64,000 nt of DNA, from positions 62,001-126,000 of the forward strand of contig NZ_JACIIX010000002.1 of NCBI RefSeq assembly GCF_014205675.1, read 5' to 3'. Positions 62,665-64,000 of this stretch are shown here, piece after piece. Both the position numbers and the translations under genes were made by a program. The notes beneath the pieces are model-generated. The model saw only the letters and a list, made by a program, of their open reading frames with translations. It was not told the origin of the DNA and did not search any database. Source of the DNA: Novispirillum itersonii. Its GTDB lineage: Bacteria; Pseudomonadota; Alphaproteobacteria; Rhodospirillales; Rhodospirillaceae. How positions within the stretch are numbered: the stretch's first letter is position 1; the number at the start of each line of letters is the position of its first letter.

Positions 62665-64000
62665 ATGACCCTGCCGACAGATCCGACAGACACCCTTGGT
62701 TCCGCTGCCGTCTGGGGGCAGGCTGCCGGAGCCGTCCTGTCCAGTGCCGTCGAGCTGAGCTTCTGGGGCGGGGTTGATCCGGCCAGCGGCGAGGTGATCG
62801 ACCGGCACCACCCCCTCAGCGGGCAGCGTCTGGCCGGGCGGATTCTGGCGATCCCCGGCGGGCGCGGCTCCTGCTCCGGCAGCGGGGTCATGCTGGAACT
62901 GCTGCTGAACGGGCAGGGACCGGCCGGGCTGGTGTTTGAGCGGGCCGAGGACATCCTGACGCTGGGGGTGATCGTCGCCGAGGAATTGTTCGCCACCTCG
63001 GTGCCGGTGGTGGTTCTGCCGCCGCAATCGTTCCGGGCTCTGTGTCAGGCCGGATATGCGGCGATCAGTGGCGACCGGGTGGTGTTTGCCGATCAGCCGC
63101 TGGAGTGCGTTCCCGCCCCCGGGCCTGCTCCGGTGGCTGGGGCGGCGCTGGAGCTGACGGCGGCGGACCGTGCCTGTCTGGCCGGGGAGCAGGGGCAGGC
63201 GGCACAGGCCGCCATGCGGATTCTGGTGCGGATGGCCGGGTTGCAAGGGGCCAGCCGCCTGATGGATGTGACGCAGGTTCATGTGGATGGCTGTATCTAC
63301 ACCGGGCCGGGGTCCCTCGCCTTTGCCGAACGGCTGCGCGACTGGGGCGGGCGGGTGGCGGTGCCGACCACCCTGAATTCCCTGTCGGTGGACCGGCGGC
63401 GCTGGCAGGCACAGGGGATTGACCCGGCGCTGGGGGAACCGGCGGCCCGTCTGGGCGATGCCTATGTCGCCATGGGGGCGCGCCCGACCTTCACCTGTGC
63501 GCCCTATCTGCTTGAGACGGCGCCCAAGCTTGGGGAGCAGGTGGCCTGGGCGGAATCCAATGCCGTGGTCTACGCCAACAGTGTGCTGGGCGCCCGGACC
63601 ATGAAGTACCCGGATTTTCTGGATATCGCCATCGGGCTGACCGGCCGGGCCCCCTGTGCCGGGCCGCATCTGACCGAACACCGCCGGGCACGGGTGCGGG
63701 TGGAGGTGTCGCTGCCCAGTGTTGTCGATGATGCCTTCTGGCCGCTGCTGGGCTATGCGGTTGGCGGGGTGGCCTCCAGCCGGATTCCGGTGGTGGCCGG
63801 GGTGGCGCATCTGGCCCCGACAGCGGATGACCTGAAGGCCTTTGGCGCGGCCTTCGCCACGGTGTCTGCGGCCCCGATGTTCCATATCGCCGGGGTTACG
63901 CCGGAGGCGGCGACGGTGGAGATCGCCACCGCAGGGCAGTCCGTCCCGACGATTGCTCTCAGCAAGCGGGATCTGGCGGCGGCGTGGGAAGAGCTGAACA
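62665..64000 (+). CDS. Aconitase X (fused), probable cis-3-hydroxy-L-proline dehydratase, partial
   Basis: The frame runs from ATG 62665 (after GAAAGGACC) past the right edge; 445 residues are visible. The first 135 or so are the small DUF126 domain, with the active-site segment AIPGGRGSCSGSGVMLELLL; the rest is the large DUF521 domain, with VHVDGCIYTGPGSLAFAERL, ARLGDAYVAMGARPTFTCAP and AWAESNAVVYANSVLGARTM, which hold the cluster-binding cysteines. Both aconitase X parts are therefore fused in one chain. The family dehydrates cis-3-hydroxy-L-proline to delta1-pyrroline-2-carboxylate, which fits the reductase gene 82 bases upstream. A mevalonate-5-phosphate dehydratase role (archaeal relatives) is unlikely. 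Confidence 0.9.
   Translation, partial: MTLPTDPTDTLGSAAVWGQAAGAVLSSAVELSFWGGVDPASGEVIDRHHPLSGQRLAGRILAIPGGRGSCSGSGVMLELLLNGQGPAGLVFERAEDILTLGVIVAEELFATSVPVVVLPPQSFRALCQAGYAAISGDRVVFADQPLECVPAPGPAPVAGAALELTAADRACLAGEQGQAAQAAMRILVRMAGLQGASRLMDVTQVHVDGCIYTGPGSLAFAERLRDWGGRVAVPTTLNSLSVDRRRWQAQGIDPALGEPAARLGDAYVAMGARPTFTCAPYLLETAPKLGEQVAWAESNAVVYANSVLGARTMKYPDFLDIAIGLTGRAPCAGPHLTEHRRARVRVEVSLPSVVDDAFWPLLGYAVGGVASSRIPVVAGVAHLAPTADDLKAFGAAFATVSAAPMFHIAGVTPEAATVEIATAGQSVPTIALSKRDLAAAWEELN

Overview
The window is a GC-rich stretch of bacterial chromosome, densely coded on both strands, with many ATGA, GTGA or TGATG overlaps between neighbouring genes. The content fits a denitrifying alphaproteobacterium, probably a Rhodospirillales member of the Magnetospirillum/Novispirillum kind. 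This assignment is inferred from gene content and protein character, not from a marker gene. It carries a cytochrome cd1 nitrite reductase island, a NorCB nitric oxide reductase, catabolic transporters and elaborate c-di-GMP and two-component signalling.

Layout. (1) 1-6344: a peptide ABC transporter (ATPase cut by the window edge, two permeases, binding protein), a C45 self-processing acyltransferase/peptidase and a divergent GntR-type regulator. (2) 6370-12807: a signalling operon on the minus strand. It encodes a secreted 5'-nucleotidase-like protein that has lost nearly all metal ligands, a 1287-residue hybrid histidine kinase and a REC-GGDEF diguanylate cyclase. (3) 13174-15266: two more self-processing hydrolases (DmpA-type P1 peptidase, isoaspartyl peptidase), closed by a terminator. 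(4) 15601-24344: a TorT/RbsB-like binding protein, ribose-type ABC ATPase, two permeases and hydantoinase/oxoprolinase HyuB and HyuA, closed by a strong terminator, with an AraC regulator beyond. (5) 25504-33255: a TPR/glycosyltransferase-like unknown, YjdM/PhnA, a MASE3 histidine kinase, a THUMP RNA methyltransferase, ahpC-ahpF and tRNA-Lys(CTT). (6) 33324-35351: an ISL3 transposase remnant, an orphan HicB and three small genes, one resembling DUF411 and one DUF2249.

(7) 35359-55967: the denitrification island, almost all on the minus strand. From its promoter-proximal end it runs: two Crp/Fnr regulators, nirS, nirE, nirC, nirF, nirD, nirL, nirG, nirH, nirJ, nirN and a CbiX-like chelatase; then norC, norB, norQ, norD, norE, norF, a polytopic membrane protein, a hemerythrin and an MFS transporter. 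A perfect TTGAC-N4-GTCAA box lies upstream of the regulator pair. On its other side a possible small RNA of about 230 nt ends in a strong intrinsic terminator. (8) 56245-60755: MgtC-like protein and a PqiA(split)-PqiB-PqiC lipid-transport operon. (9) 60769-64000: an XRE-cupin regulator divergent from a delta1-pyrroline-2-carboxylate reductase-like gene and a fused aconitase X, the expected pair for cis-3-hydroxy-L-proline use. A perfect 16-bp palindrome lies between them.

The most unusual features are the apparently dead nucleotidase paired with a hybrid kinase and diguanylate cyclase, the FNR-box-linked small RNA candidate, and three different self-cleaving amide hydrolases within about 11 kb. 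All functional statements come from reading motifs; no database search was run.
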